Of a stretch of 64,000 nt of DNA, positions 8,498 to 18,271 are shown in pieces (positions within the stretch are counted from its first letter, which is position 1; each line of letters opens with the position of its first letter). Where the stretch lies: the NCBI RefSeq assembly GCF_002086275.1, contig NZ_MVHT01000022.1, forward strand, positions 1-64,000, in the 5' to 3' direction. Position numbers and translations under genes: made by a program. This stretch comes from Mycobacterium intermedium (GTDB taxonomy: Bacteria > Actinomycetota > Actinomycetes > Mycobacteriales > Mycobacteriaceae). The notes beneath the pieces were generated by a model that worked only from the letters and a program-made list of their open reading frames with translations, was not told where the DNA came from and did not search any database.

Positions 8498-11400
8498 GTG
8501 ACGATCCACGAGCACGACCGGGTATCGGCTGACCGCGGAGAACCCGGGCCCCATAGCTCCCACGCTCTGGTCGACCGACTGACGGCCGGCGAGCCGTATG
8601 CGGTCGCCTTCGGCGGGCAGGGCAGCGCCTGGTTGGAGACCCTCGAAGAGCTGGTGTCGGGGGCTGGGATCGAGGCAGAGCTTTCGACCCTCGTCGGTGA
8701 GGTGGAGCTGGTCCTGGAGCCGGTTGCCAAAGAGTTAGTCGTCGTCCGTCCGATCGGCTTCGAGCCGTTGCAGTGGGTCCGCGCGCTGGCCGCCGAAGAC
8801 ACCGTCCCCTCGGCCAAGCATCTGACGTCGGCGGCGGTGTCCGTGCCGGGCGTGCTGCTGACCCAGATCGCGGCCATCCGCGCCCTGGCCCGCCAGGGGA
8901 TGGATCTCAATGCCCACCGGCCCGTGGCGGTGGCGGGACATTCCCAAGGTGTGCTCGCGGTCGAGGCGCTCAAGTCCGGCGGCGTGCGCGATGTCGAGCT
9001 GTTTGCGATGGCCCAGCTCATCGGCGCCGCCGGCACACTCGTGGCGCGCCGCCGCGGGATTTCCATCCTCGGTGACCGTCCCCCGATGGTCTCGGTCACC
9101 AACGCCGATCCGCAACGCATCCAGCACCTGCTGGAGGAGTTTTCCCAAGACGTGCGGACCGTGCTGCCGCCGGTGCTGTCCATCCGCAACGGCCGGCGTT
9201 CGGTCGTCATCACCGGCACGCCGGACGAACTCTCCCGCTTCGAGCTGTACTGCCGGCAGATCTCGGAGAAAGAAGAGGCCGACCGCAAGAACAAGATCCG
9301 CGGCGGCGACGTCTTCTCACCGGTGTTCGAGCCGGTACAGGTGGAAGTCGGTTTCCACACTCCGAGGCTGGCCGACGGCATCGACATCGTCGGACGCTGG
9401 GCCGAAAAGGTCGGACTCAACGTTGCGCTGGCCCGGCAGCTCGCCGAGTCCATCCTGGTGGACAAGGTCGACTGGGTCGACGAAATCACCCGCGTGCACG
9501 AGGCCGGCGCGCGCTGGATTCTCGACCTGGGTCCCGGCGACATCCTGACCCGGTTGACCGCGCCGGTGATCCGCGGCCTGGGCATCGGAATCGTGCCCGC
9601 AGCAACCCGCGGCGGACAGCGCAACCTGTTCACCGTCGGAGCCACGCCAGAGGTGGCACGGGCCTGGTCGACCTACGCGCCCAGCGTGGTGCGCCTGCCC
9701 GACGGCAGGGTGAAGCTCTCCACGAAGTTCACCCGACTCACCGGGCGCTCACCCATCCTGCTGGCCGGCATGACCCCCACGACGGTCGATGCCAAGATCG
9801 TGGCCGCGGCCGCCAATGCCGGGCACTGGGCCGAACTCGCCGGTGGCGGACAGGTCACCGAGGAGATCTTCGCCCGCCGCATCCAAGAGCTGTCCGAGCT
9901 GCTCGAGCCGGGCCGCACCTACCAGTTCAACACGCTTTTCCTCGACCCGTACCTGTGGAAACTGCAGGTCGGCGGCAAGCGGTTGGTGCAGAAGGCCCGG
10001 CAGTCCGGCGCCGCGATCGACGGAGTGGTGGTCAGCGCCGGCATCCCCGAGCTCGAGGAAGCCGTCGAGCTGATCGATGAGCTGAACGAGATCGGCATCA
10101 GTCACGTAGTCTTCAAGCCCGGGACCATCGAGCAGATCCGTTCGGTGATCCGCATTGCGACCGAGGTTCCCACCAAACCGGTGATCATGCACGTCGAGGG
10201 CGGCCGCGCCGGTGGCCACCACTCCTGGGAAGACCTCGACGACCTGCTGCTGGCGACCTACTCGGAGCTGCGCTCGCGCGCCAACATCACCGTCTGCGTT
10301 GGCGGCGGCATCGGCACGCCGGAACGGGCGGCCGAATACCTGTCCGGCCGCTGGGCGCAGGCCTACGGCTTCCCGTTGATGCCGATCGACGGCATCTTGG
10401 TCGGCACCGCGGCGATGGCCACGCTGGAGGCCACGACGTCGCCGTCGGTCAAGCGGATGCTGGTCGAGACGCAAGGCACCGACCAGTGGATCAGCGCCGG
10501 AAAAGCCCAGGGCGGCATGGCATCCAGCCGCAGCCAGCTCGGCGCCGACATCCACGAAATCGACAACAGCGCTTCCCGCTGCGGCCGCCTGCTCGACGAG
10601 GTCGCCGGCGACGCCGAGGCGGTTGCCGAGCGGCGCGACGAGATCATCGCCGCGATGGCCAAGACCGCCAAGCCGTACTTCGGCGACGTCGGCGAGATGA
10701 CCTACCTGCAGTGGCTGCAGCGGTACGTCGAACTCACCATCGGCGAGGGCAATTCGACCGCCGACACCGCCTCGCCGGGCAGCCCCTGGCTGGCCGACAC
10801 CTGGCGCGACCGTTTCGAGCAGATGCTCAAGCGCGCCGAGGCCCGTTTGCACCCAACGGATTCCGGCCTGATCGAAACCGTCTTCAACGAGCCCGAACTG
10901 CTCGAGAACCCCGAACAGTGCATCGCCAGACTGCTTTCGCACTACCCCGACGCCGAAACTGTCAAGCTGCATCCCGCCGACGTACCCTTCTTCGTCACCC
11001 TGTGCAAGACCCTGGGCAAGCCGGTCAACTTCGTGCCGGTCATAGACAAGGACGTCCGGCGTTGGTGGCGCAGTGACTCCCTGTGGCAGGCGCACGACGC
11101 CCGCTACGACGCCGACCAGGTGTGCATCATTCCCGGCACCGCCGCGGTCGCCGGTATCACCCGGATGGACGAGCCCGTCGGCGAATTGCTGGACCGCTTC
11201 GAGCAGGCCGCGATAGATGACGTGCTCGGCTCCGGTGTCGAACCGAAATCCGTGACCTCGCGCCGAATTGGTCGCGCCGACGTGTCCGGACCGTTGGCAG
11301 TCGTGCTCGACGCGCCCGACGTGCTGTGGGCCGGACGCACCGCTACCAACCCGGTGCACCGGATCGCCGAGCCCGGCGAATGGCTGGTACAGGACGACGG

Positions 11401-14400
11401 TTCCCGGGCCACCCACTCTTCGACCGGTGCGCGGCTCCAGGCCTCGCAAGCCGACGGTGCTGACGTCGTCTTGAGCGTACCGATCTCGGGCACGTGGATC
11501 GACATCCGATTCACGTTGCCTCCCAACACCGTTGACGGCGGTACCCCGGTGATTGCACTCGAGGACGCCACCAACGCCATGCGGGCCGTGCTGGCCATCG
11601 CCGCGGGTGTCGACAATCCGGAGTCGCTGCCGAAGGTGATCGACGGGACGGCGACCGTGACGGTGGAGTGGGACCCCGAGCGGGTCGCCGACCACACCGG
11701 CGTCACCGCCACCTTCGGCGAGCCGTTGGCCCCGAGTCTCACCACCGTGCCCGACGCCCTCGTCGGCCTGTGCTGGCCGGCTGTTTTCGCGGCGATCGGC
11801 GCAGCGGTGACCGACACCGGCGAGCCCGTCATCGAGGGCCTGCTGAGCCTGGTCCACCTGGATCACGCCGCCCGGGTGGTCGGCCAACTGCCGAAGGTTC
11901 CCGCCCAATTGACCATTACGGCAACGGCTTCCAACGCCACCGACACCGACATGGGTCGCGTGGTGCCGGTATCGGTGACCGTGCGCGGCGCAGCCGATGA
12001 GGACGGCGCTGTAATCGCCACTCTCCATGAGCGATTCGCAATCCTGGGTCGCACCGGAACGGCCGAACTCACCGACCCGGTTCGTGCCGGAGGGGCGGTG
12101 TCCGAAAACGCCACCGACACCCCGCGTCGTCGCCGTCGCGACGTCAAGCTGGGCGCGCCGGTCGACATGCGTCCGTTCGCGGTGGTCTCCGGCGACCACA
12201 ACCCCATCCACACCGACCGGGCGGCGGCGCTGCTCGCGGGGCTGGAATCGCCGATCGTGCACGGCATGTGGTTGTCGGCCGCGGCGCAGCATGCGGTGAC
12301 CGCCACCGATGGCCAGGCCCGTCCGCCGGCCCGCTTGATCGGATGGACCGCGCGCTTCCTGGGCATGGTGCGCCCCGGTGACGAGGTGGACTTCCGCGTC
12401 GAACGTGTCGGAATCGACCAGGGTGCTGAGGTTTTGGAAGTGGCGGCCCGCGTCGGTTCGGATCTGGTGATGTCGGCCACCGCGCGTCTGGCCGCCCCGA
12501 AAACGGTATATGCGTTCCCCGGCCAGGGAATTCAGCACAAGGGCATGGGCATGGACGTCCGCGCCCGTTCCAAGGCGGCCCGCAAGGTGTGGGACTCCGC
12601 GGACAAGTTCACCCGCGAGACTTTGGGCTTCTCGGTCCTGCACGTGGTCCGCGACAACCCCACCAGCATCATTGCCAGCGGCGTGCACTACCACCACCCC
12701 GACGGCGTGCTGTACCTGACGCAGTTCACCCAGGTGGCGATGGCGACGGTGGCGGCCGCGCAGGTGGCCGAGATGCGCGAGCAGGGTGCCTTCGTCGAGG
12801 ACGCCATCGCGTGCGGTCACTCCGTCGGCGAGTACACCGCACTGGCTTGTGTGACGGGCATCTACGAACTGGAAGCGTTGCTGGAGACGGTGTTCCACCG
12901 CGGATCGAAGATGCACGACATCGTGCCGCGGGACGAGTTGGGCCGTTCCAACTACCGCTTGGCGGCGATCCGGCCCTCGCAGATCGACCTCCCCGACGAC
13001 CAGGTCCAAGACTTCGTCGCCGGGATCGCCGAGCAGACCGGTGAGTTCCTGGAGATCGTCAACTACAACCTGCGCGGCTCGCAGTACGCCATCGCCGGCA
13101 CCGTCCGCGGGTTGGAGGCGCTGGAAGCCGAGGTGGAACGGCGTCGCCAGATCACCGGTGGCCGACGCTCATTCATCCTGGTGCCCGGCATCGACGTGCC
13201 GTTCCACTCGCGGGTGTTGCGGGTCGGTGTGGCCGAGTTCCGGCGTTCGTTGGATCGGGTGATGCCGCGCGACAAGGATCCCGACGTCATCATCGGACGC
13301 TACATCCCCAACCTGGTGCCTCGGCCCTTCACCCTGGATCGCGACTTCATTCAGGAGATTCGCGACCTGGTGCCCGCCGAACCGCTCGACCCGATCCTCG
13401 CCGACTACGACACGTGGATCCGTGAGCGGCGTATCGAGCTGGCGCGCATCGTGTTGATCGAGTTGCTGGCTTGGCAGTTCGCCAGCCCGGTCCGCTGGAT
13501 CGAGACGCAGGACCTGCTGTTCATCGAGGAAGCCGCAGGCGGCCTGGGTGTCGAACGGTTGGTCGAGATCGGCGTGAAGTCGGCGCCGACGGTGGCGGGG
13601 CTGGCCACCAACACGCTGAAGCTGCCCGAATATGCCCACAGCACAGTGGAAGTGCTCAACGCCGAGCGCGATGCCGCGGTGCTGTTCGCCACCGACACCG
13701 ACCCCGAGCCGGATGTTGAGGACGAGCCGGCCCCGGCCCAGGAGGCGGCGACGCCGGAAGCCGCCGAGATTCCGGCACCGGCACCGGCACCTGCGGCGGC
13801 GCCCTCGGGTGCGCCACGTCCCGACAACCTCCCGTTCGACGCTGCCGACGCCACCCTGGCCCTGATCGCGATTTCGGCCAAGATGCGCATCGACCAGATC
13901 GAGGCACTGGACTCCATCGAGTCCATCACCGACGGCGCGTCTTCGCGGCGCAACCAGCTGCTGGTGGACCTGGGCTCCGAGTTGAACCTCGGTGCCATCG
14001 AGGGTGCGGCGGAGGCCGACCTGGCCGGACTGCGTGCCCAGGTGACGAAGCTGGCCCGCACCTACAAGCCTTTTGGCCCAGTGCTTTCCGACGCCATCAA
14101 CGATCAGCTGCGGACCGTCTTCGGTCCGTCGGGCAAGCGGCCCGGGGCGATCGCCGAACGGGTGACGAAGACCTGGGAGCTCGGTGAGGGCTGGGTCAAA
14201 CACGTCACCGTCGAGGTCGCGCTGGGTACCCGGGAGGGCACCAGCGTTCGCGGTGGTGCGTTGGGTCACCTGCACGAAGGCGCCCTCGCGGATGCGGCCA
14301 CCGTCGACCGGGTCATCGACGCCGCCGTCACGTCGGTCGCCGCGCGTCATGGCATCAGCGTTGCGCTGCCCGCTGCAAGCGGTGGCGGCGGCGGGACCGT

Positions 14401-17400
14401 TGATCTGGCCGCGCTGAGCGAGTTCACCGACCAGATCACCGGCCGCGATGGCGTGCTCGCATCGGCGGCACGCCTGGTCCTGGGCCAGTTGGGCCTGGAC
14501 GAGGCGGTCAGCGCGGCACCGAGCGCGACCGACGCCGAGCTCATCGACCTGGTGACCGCCGAATTGGGTTCGGACTGGCCACGTTTGGTGGCGCCGGTGT
14601 TCGACGCCAAGAAGGCCGTCGTCTTCGACGACCGCTGGGCCAGTGCCCGTGAGGACCTGGTCAAGCTGTGGCTGATGGACGAAGGTGACATCGACGCCCA
14701 GTGGTCGCACTGGTCGGAGAGGTTCGAGGGGGCCGGCCACGTCGTGGCCACCCAGGCCACTTGGTGGCAGGGCAAGTCGTTGGCCACGGGCCGTCAGATC
14801 CACGCGTCGCTGTACGGGCGGATCGCCGCCGGAGCGGAGAACCCGAATCCGGGCCACTACAGCAGCGAAGTCGCCGTCGTGACAGGGGCTTCCAAAGGCT
14901 CGATCGCCGCATCCGTGGTAGCGCGACTGCTCGACGGCGGCGCCACCGTCATCGCGACCACCTCGAAGCTCGACGAGGAACGACTGGCCTTCTACCGCAA
15001 CCTGTATCGCGATCACGCCCGGTACGGCGCCGTGCTGTGGGTGGTCGCCGCCAACATGGCGTCCTACTCCGACATCGACGCTCTGGTCGAATGGGTCGGC
15101 ACGGAGCAGGTGGAAAGCCTTGGGCCCAAATCGATTCACATCAAGGATGCGCAGACGCCCACGCTGCTGTTCCCGTTCGCCGCACCGCGCGTCGTCGGCG
15201 ACCTGTCGGAGGCCGGTTCGCGCGCCGAACTGGAGATGAAGGTCCTGCTGTGGGCGGCGCAGCGACTGATCGCCGGGCTGTCGAAGATCGGCGCCGAGCG
15301 TGACATTGCGGCCCGACTGCACGTGGTGCTGCCCGGTTCGCCCAACCGCGGAATGTTCGGCGGTGACGGTGCATACGGCGAGGCGAAGTCCGCTCTGGAC
15401 GCCGTGGTGAGCCGTTGGCACGCCGAGTCGTCGTGGGCGGAGCGCGTCAGCCTGGCGCACGCCCTGATCGGGTGGACCCGCGGCACCGGCCTGATGGGTC
15501 ACAACGACGCCATCGTCAGCGCCGTCGAAGCGGCCGGCGTCACCACTTACTCCACCGACGAGATGGCGGGCCTGCTGCTCGGCCTGTGCGACGTGGAATC
15601 CAAAGTGGCTGCCGCTCATTCGCCGCTCAAGGCGGACTTCACCGGCGGACTGGCCGGCGCCGATCTCGACATGGCCGAACTGGCCGCCAAGGCGCGCGAG
15701 GAAATGTCCGCCGAAGCGGCCGCCGAGCAAGATGCAAACACGGAGGGCCTCATTCCGGCCCTGCCGTCCCCGCCGCGCGGGTTCAACCCGGCACCACCGC
15801 CGCACTGGGACGACCTGGACGTCGACCCGGCCGATCTGGTGGTGATCGTCGGCGGGGCCGAACTGGGTCCCTACGGTTCGTCGCGCACCCGCTACGAGAT
15901 GGAGGTCGACAACGAGTTGTCGGCGGCCGGTGTCCTGGAACTCGCCTGGACCACCGGGATGATTCGTTGGGAGGACGACCCTCAACCCGGTTGGTACGAC
16001 ACGCAAACCGGTGAGCTGGTCGACGAATCCGAACTGGTCGAGCGCTACCACGACGCCGTCGTCGAGCGCGTCGGCATTCGTGAGTTCGTCGACGACGGAG
16101 CGATCGATCCGCAAGATGGCTCCCCATTGCTGGTATCGGTCTTCCTGGACAAGGACTTCAGCTTCGTCGTCTCGTCGGAGGCCGACGCTCGGGCGTTCGT
16201 TGAATTCGACCCCGAGCACACGGTGATCCGCCCGGTGCCCGACTCGAGCGACTGGCAGGTGATCCGTAAGGCCGGCACGGAGATTCGAGTGCCGCGGCGC
16301 ACCAAACTGTCGCGACTGGTGGGGGCCCAGGTTCCGACCGGGTTCGACCCCACGGTCTGGGGTATCAGCCCCGACATGGCCGGGTCCATTGACCGCCTTG
16401 CGGTGTGGAACATCATCGCGACTGTGGACGCATTCCTGACCGCCGGCTTCACCCCGGCCGAGGTGATGCGTTACGTCCACCCGAGCCTGGTGGCCAACAC
16501 CATGGGCACCGGCATGGGCGGTGGCACGTCGATGCAGACGATGTACCACGGAAACCTGTTGGGCCGCAGCAAGCCGAACGACATCTTCCAAGAGGTGCTG
16601 CCGAATATCGTTGCCGCACACGTGGTTCAGTCGTACATCGGCAGCTACGGCGCGATGATCCACCCGGTCGCCGCGTGCGCGACGGCCGCGGTGTCGGTCG
16701 AGGAGGGTGTCGACAAGATCCGGTTGGGCAAGGCCGAAATGGTGGTTGCCGGCGGGATCGACGATCTGACGCTGGAAGGCATCATCGGCTTCGGTGACAT
16801 GGCGGCCACCGCCGACACCGACATGATGCGCGGGCGGGGCATCCACGACTCGAAGTTCTCCCGGCCCAACGACCGTCGGCGCCTCGGCTTCGTCGAGGCT
16901 CAGGGCGGCGGCACCATCCTGCTGGCCCGCGGTGATCTCGCACTCAAGATGGGGCTGCCCGTGCTCGCGGTGGTGGCGTACGCACAGTCCTTCGGTGACG
17001 GTGTGCACACGTCGATCCCGGCGCCCGGCCTGGGTGCGTTGAGCGCGGGCCTCGGCGGCAGGAACTCGTCGCTGGCGCGGGCGCTGGCCAAGCTGGGTGT
17101 GAGCGCCGACGACGTGGCGGTGGTGTCCAAGCACGACACGTCGACGCTCGCCAACGACACCAACGAGACGGAACTGCATGAGCGGCTGGCCGACTCGATA
17201 GGCCGTTCGGAGGGTGCGCCGTTGTTTGTGGTGTCGCAGAAGAGCCTGACCGGTCACGCCAAGGGCGGCGCGGCGGTGTTCCAGATGATGGGGCTGTGCC
17301 AGATGCTGCGCGACGGGGTCATCCCGCCCAACCGCAGCCTGGATTGCGTCGACGACGAACTCGCCGGCTCCGCGCACTTCGTGTGGGTGCGTGAAACCCT

Positions 17401-17737
17401 GCGGCTCGGCGGTAAGTTCCCGCTCAAGGCCGGGCTGGTGACCAGCCTCGGGTTCGGTCACGTCTCCGGTTTGGTCGCGTTGGTTCACCCGCAGGCGTTC
17501 ATCGCGTCGCTGAGCCCCGAGCAGCGCGAGGACTACCAGCGGCGCGCCAACGAACGCCTGCTGGCCGGGCAGCGCCGACTGACCTCGGCGATCGCCGGCG
17601 GCGAGCCGATGTACCAGCGGCCGCCCGACCGTCGCTTCGACCACAACGGTTCGGAGAAGCGGCAAGAGGCCGCGATGCTGCTGAATCCGGCAGCGCGCAT
17701 CGGTGACGGCGACGTGTACCAGGCCACTGCCGGTTGA
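8498..17737 (+). CDS. fas: Type I fatty acid synthase (FAS-I)
   Basis: A 3079-residue multifunctional cytosolic enzyme making acyl-CoAs for phospholipids and mycolate precursors. Domains in order: acyltransferase (GGQGSAW 39-45, GHSQG with Ser149), enoyl reductase (LAGMTPTTVDAK near 425), MaoC-type dehydratase (GDHNPIH, Asp1233/His1234), malonyl/palmitoyl transferase (CGHSVGEY with Ser1442), acyl carrier region (ALDSIES with probable phosphopantetheine Ser1806), ketoreductase (TGASKGSIA from 2129), ketosynthase (VAACATAA with Cys2727, plus His near 2879 and 2920). A Pro/Ala-rich linker near 1740-1770 precedes the carrier domain. Length matches other mycobacterial FAS-I. The start is GTG, as I recall for M. 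tuberculosis fas. acpS follows by 28 bases, and its product installs the pantetheine arm. No damage seen in any active site. Confidence 0.98.
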   Translation: MTIHEHDRVSADRGEPGPHSSHALVDRLTAGEPYAVAFGGQGSAWLETLEELVSGAGIEAELSTLVGEVELVLEPVAKELVVVRPIGFEPLQWVRALAAEDTVPSAKHLTSAAVSVPGVLLTQIAAIRALARQGMDLNAHRPVAVAGHSQGVLAVEALKSGGVRDVELFAMAQLIGAAGTLVARRRGISILGDRPPMVSVTNADPQRIQHLLEEFSQDVRTVLPPVLSIRNGRRSVVITGTPDELSRFELYCRQISEKEEADRKNKIRGGDVFSPVFEPVQVEVGFHTPRLADGIDIVGRWAEKVGLNVALARQLAESILVDKVDWVDEITRVHEAGARWILDLGPGDILTRLTAPVIRGLGIGIVPAATRGGQRNLFTVGATPEVARAWSTYAPSVVRLPDGRVKLSTKFTRLTGRSPILLAGMTPTTVDAKIVAAAANAGHWAELAGGGQVTEEIFARRIQELSELLEPGRTYQFNTLFLDPYLWKLQVGGKRLVQKARQSGAAIDGVVVSAGIPELEEAVELIDELNEIGISHVVFKPGTIEQIRSVIRIATEVPTKPVIMHVEGGRAGGHHSWEDLDDLLLATYSELRSRANITVCVGGGIGTPERAAEYLSGRWAQAYGFPLMPIDGILVGTAAMATLEATTSPSVKRMLVETQGTDQWISAGKAQGGMASSRSQLGADIHEIDNSASRCGRLLDEVAGDAEAVAERRDEIIAAMAKTAKPYFGDVGEMTYLQWLQRYVELTIGEGNSTADTASPGSPWLADTWRDRFEQMLKRAEARLHPTDSGLIETVFNEPELLENPEQCIARLLSHYPDAETVKLHPADVPFFVTLCKTLGKPVNFVPVIDKDVRRWWRSDSLWQAHDARYDADQVCIIPGTAAVAGITRMDEPVGELLDRFEQAAIDDVLGSGVEPKSVTSRRIGRADVSGPLAVVLDAPDVLWAGRTATNPVHRIAEPGEWLVQDDGSRATHSSTGARLQASQADGADVVLSVPISGTWIDIRFTLPPNTVDGGTPVIALEDATNAMRAVLAIAAGVDNPESLPKVIDGTATVTVEWDPERVADHTGVTATFGEPLAPSLTTVPDALVGLCWPAVFAAIGAAVTDTGEPVIEGLLSLVHLDHAARVVGQLPKVPAQLTITATASNATDTDMGRVVPVSVTVRGAADEDGAVIATLHERFAILGRTGTAELTDPVRAGGAVSENATDTPRRRRRDVKLGAPVDMRPFAVVSGDHNPIHTDRAAALLAGLESPIVHGMWLSAAAQHAVTATDGQARPPARLIGWTARFLGMVRPGDEVDFRVERVGIDQGAEVLEVAARVGSDLVMSATARLAAPKTVYAFPGQGIQHKGMGMDVRARSKAARKVWDSADKFTRETLGFSVLHVVRDNPTSIIASGVHYHHPDGVLYLTQFTQVAMATVAAAQVAEMREQGAFVEDAIACGHSVGEYTALACVTGIYELEALLETVFHRGSKMHDIVPRDELGRSNYRLAAIRPSQIDLPDDQVQDFVAGIAEQTGEFLEIVNYNLRGSQYAIAGTVRGLEALEAEVERRRQITGGRRSFILVPGIDVPFHSRVLRVGVAEFRRSLDRVMPRDKDPDVIIGRYIPNLVPRPFTLDRDFIQEIRDLVPAEPLDPILADYDTWIRERRIELARIVLIELLAWQFASPVRWIETQDLLFIEEAAGGLGVERLVEIGVKSAPTVAGLATNTLKLPEYAHSTVEVLNAERDAAVLFATDTDPEPDVEDEPAPAQEAATPEAAEIPAPAPAPAAAPSGAPRPDNLPFDAADATLALIAISAKMRIDQIEALDSIESITDGASSRRNQLLVDLGSELNLGAIEGAAEADLAGLRAQVTKLARTYKPFGPVLSDAINDQLRTVFGPSGKRPGAIAERVTKTWELGEGWVKHVTVEVALGTREGTSVRGGALGHLHEGALADAATVDRVIDAAVTSVAARHGISVALPAASGGGGGTVDLAALSEFTDQITGRDGVLASAARLVLGQLGLDEAVSAAPSATDAELIDLVTAELGSDWPRLVAPVFDAKKAVVFDDRWASAREDLVKLWLMDEGDIDAQWSHWSERFEGAGHVVATQATWWQGKSLATGRQIHASLYGRIAAGAENPNPGHYSSEVAVVTGASKGSIAASVVARLLDGGATVIATTSKLDEERLAFYRNLYRDHARYGAVLWVVAANMASYSDIDALVEWVGTEQVESLGPKSIHIKDAQTPTLLFPFAAPRVVGDLSEAGSRAELEMKVLLWAAQRLIAGLSKIGAERDIAARLHVVLPGSPNRGMFGGDGAYGEAKSALDAVVSRWHAESSWAERVSLAHALIGWTRGTGLMGHNDAIVSAVEAAGVTTYSTDEMAGLLLGLCDVESKVAAAHSPLKADFTGGLAGADLDMAELAAKAREEMSAEAAAEQDANTEGLIPALPSPPRGFNPAPPPHWDDLDVDPADLVVIVGGAELGPYGSSRTRYEMEVDNELSAAGVLELAWTTGMIRWEDDPQPGWYDTQTGELVDESELVERYHDAVVERVGIREFVDDGAIDPQDGSPLLVSVFLDKDFSFVVSSEADARAFVEFDPEHTVIRPVPDSSDWQVIRKAGTEIRVPRRTKLSRLVGAQVPTGFDPTVWGISPDMAGSIDRLAVWNIIATVDAFLTAGFTPAEVMRYVHPSLVANTMGTGMGGGTSMQTMYHGNLLGRSKPNDIFQEVLPNIVAAHVVQSYIGSYGAMIHPVAACATAAVSVEEGVDKIRLGKAEMVVAGGIDDLTLEGIIGFGDMAATADTDMMRGRGIHDSKFSRPNDRRRLGFVEAQGGGTILLARGDLALKMGLPVLAVVAYAQSFGDGVHTSIPAPGLGALSAGLGGRNSSLARALAKLGVSADDVAVVSKHDTSTLANDTNETELHERLADSIGRSEGAPLFVVSQKSLTGHAKGGAAVFQMMGLCQMLRDGVIPPNRSLDCVDDELAGSAHFVWVRETLRLGGKFPLKAGLVTSLGFGHVSGLVALVHPQAFIASLSPEQREDYQRRANERLLAGQRRLTSAIAGGEPMYQRPPDRRFDHNGSEKRQEAAMLLNPAARIGDGDVYQATAG

Positions 17738-17765
17738 TTCGGCGTATCCGTTAACCTCACCACCC

Positions 17766-18158
17766 ATGGGCATCGTCGGTGTCGGGATAGACCTCGTCTC
17801 CATCCCTGATTTCGCCGAGCAGGTCGACCAGCCGGGAACGGTCTTTTCGGAGACCTTCACTCCCGGCGAGCGGCGCGACGCGTCGGACAAGAGCTCGTCG
17901 GCCGCGCGGCACCTGGCCGCTCGCTGGGCGGCGAAGGAGGCCGTGATCAAGGCCTGGTCGGGGTCGCGATTCGCCCAGCGGCCGGTGTTGCCGGAGGACA
18001 TCCACCGCGACATCGAGGTGGTCACCGACATGTGGGGGCGGCCGCGGGTTCGCCTGAGCGGTGAGATCGCCAAGCATCTGGCCGATGTGACGATCCACGT
18101 GTCGCTGACCCATGAGGCCGACACCGCTGCCGCGGTCGCCATCCTCGAGGCCCCCTAG
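17766..18158 (+). CDS. acpS: Holo-[acyl-carrier-protein] synthase
   Basis: A 130-residue 4'-phosphopantetheinyl transferase that moves the pantetheine arm of CoA onto carrier proteins, including FAS-I. The magnesium-binding Asp of GIDLVSI (Asp9) and the Glu of AARWAAKEAVIKAW (Glu58) are present. The ATG at 17766 was chosen because it gives the family N-terminus MGIVGVGIDL; the frame is open upstream from 17703 but that extension would not be homologous. It lies 28 bases after fas and is expected to be cotranscribed. Its last three codons and stop lie in the first unit of a 21-bp tandem repeat. Confidence 0.96.
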   Translation: MGIVGVGIDLVSIPDFAEQVDQPGTVFSETFTPGERRDASDKSSSAARHLAARWAAKEAVIKAWSGSRFAQRPVLPEDIHRDIEVVTDMWGRPRVRLSGEIAKHLADVTIHVSLTHEADTAAAVAILEAP

Positions 18159-18207
18159 TCCCTTCGCGAGGCCCCCTAGTCCCTTCGCGAGGCCCCTAGT
18201 CCCTTCG
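18146..18207. repeat. Three-copy 21-bp tandem repeat over the acpS stop codon
   Basis: Units at 18146-18166, 18167-18187 and 18188-18207 each read CGAGGCCCCCTAGTCCCTTCG, the third lacking one C. The first copy encodes the last residues of AcpS and its TAG, so copies two and three are likely duplications of the gene end. The array runs directly into the hairpin at 18207-18266. Copy number could vary between strains. Confidence 0.9.
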
Positions 18208-18266
18208 CGAGCAGACGCAAACTCGTATCAAGACGGCCCGTCTTGTACAAGTTTGCGACTGCTCGC
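18207..18266. terminator. 60-nt long hairpin between convergent acpS and response regulator
   Basis: The left arm GCGAGCAG-A-CGCAAACT pairs with the right arm AGTTTGCG-A-CTGCTCGC, and inside them CAAGACG-GCC-CGTCTTG forms a further perfect stem; only two mismatches and a one-base bulge interrupt about 27 pairs. The position between two converging genes fits a bidirectional terminator. There is no U-tract, as is common in mycobacteria. The outer sequence resembles palindromes I remember from other mycobacterial intergenic regions, so it may also be a dispersed repeat. Confidence 0.8.
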
Positions 18267-18271
18267 CGCCG

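Noticed and set aside
9749..13009. Very long antisense reading frame inside fas
   Set aside because: It mirrors the codon pattern of fas on the other strand; high G+C coding DNA gives such open antisense frames. No homology to any known family.
13169..18142. Antisense frame of about 1650 codons over fas and acpS
   Set aside because: Same cause. It would pass through two intact genes with recognised active sites.
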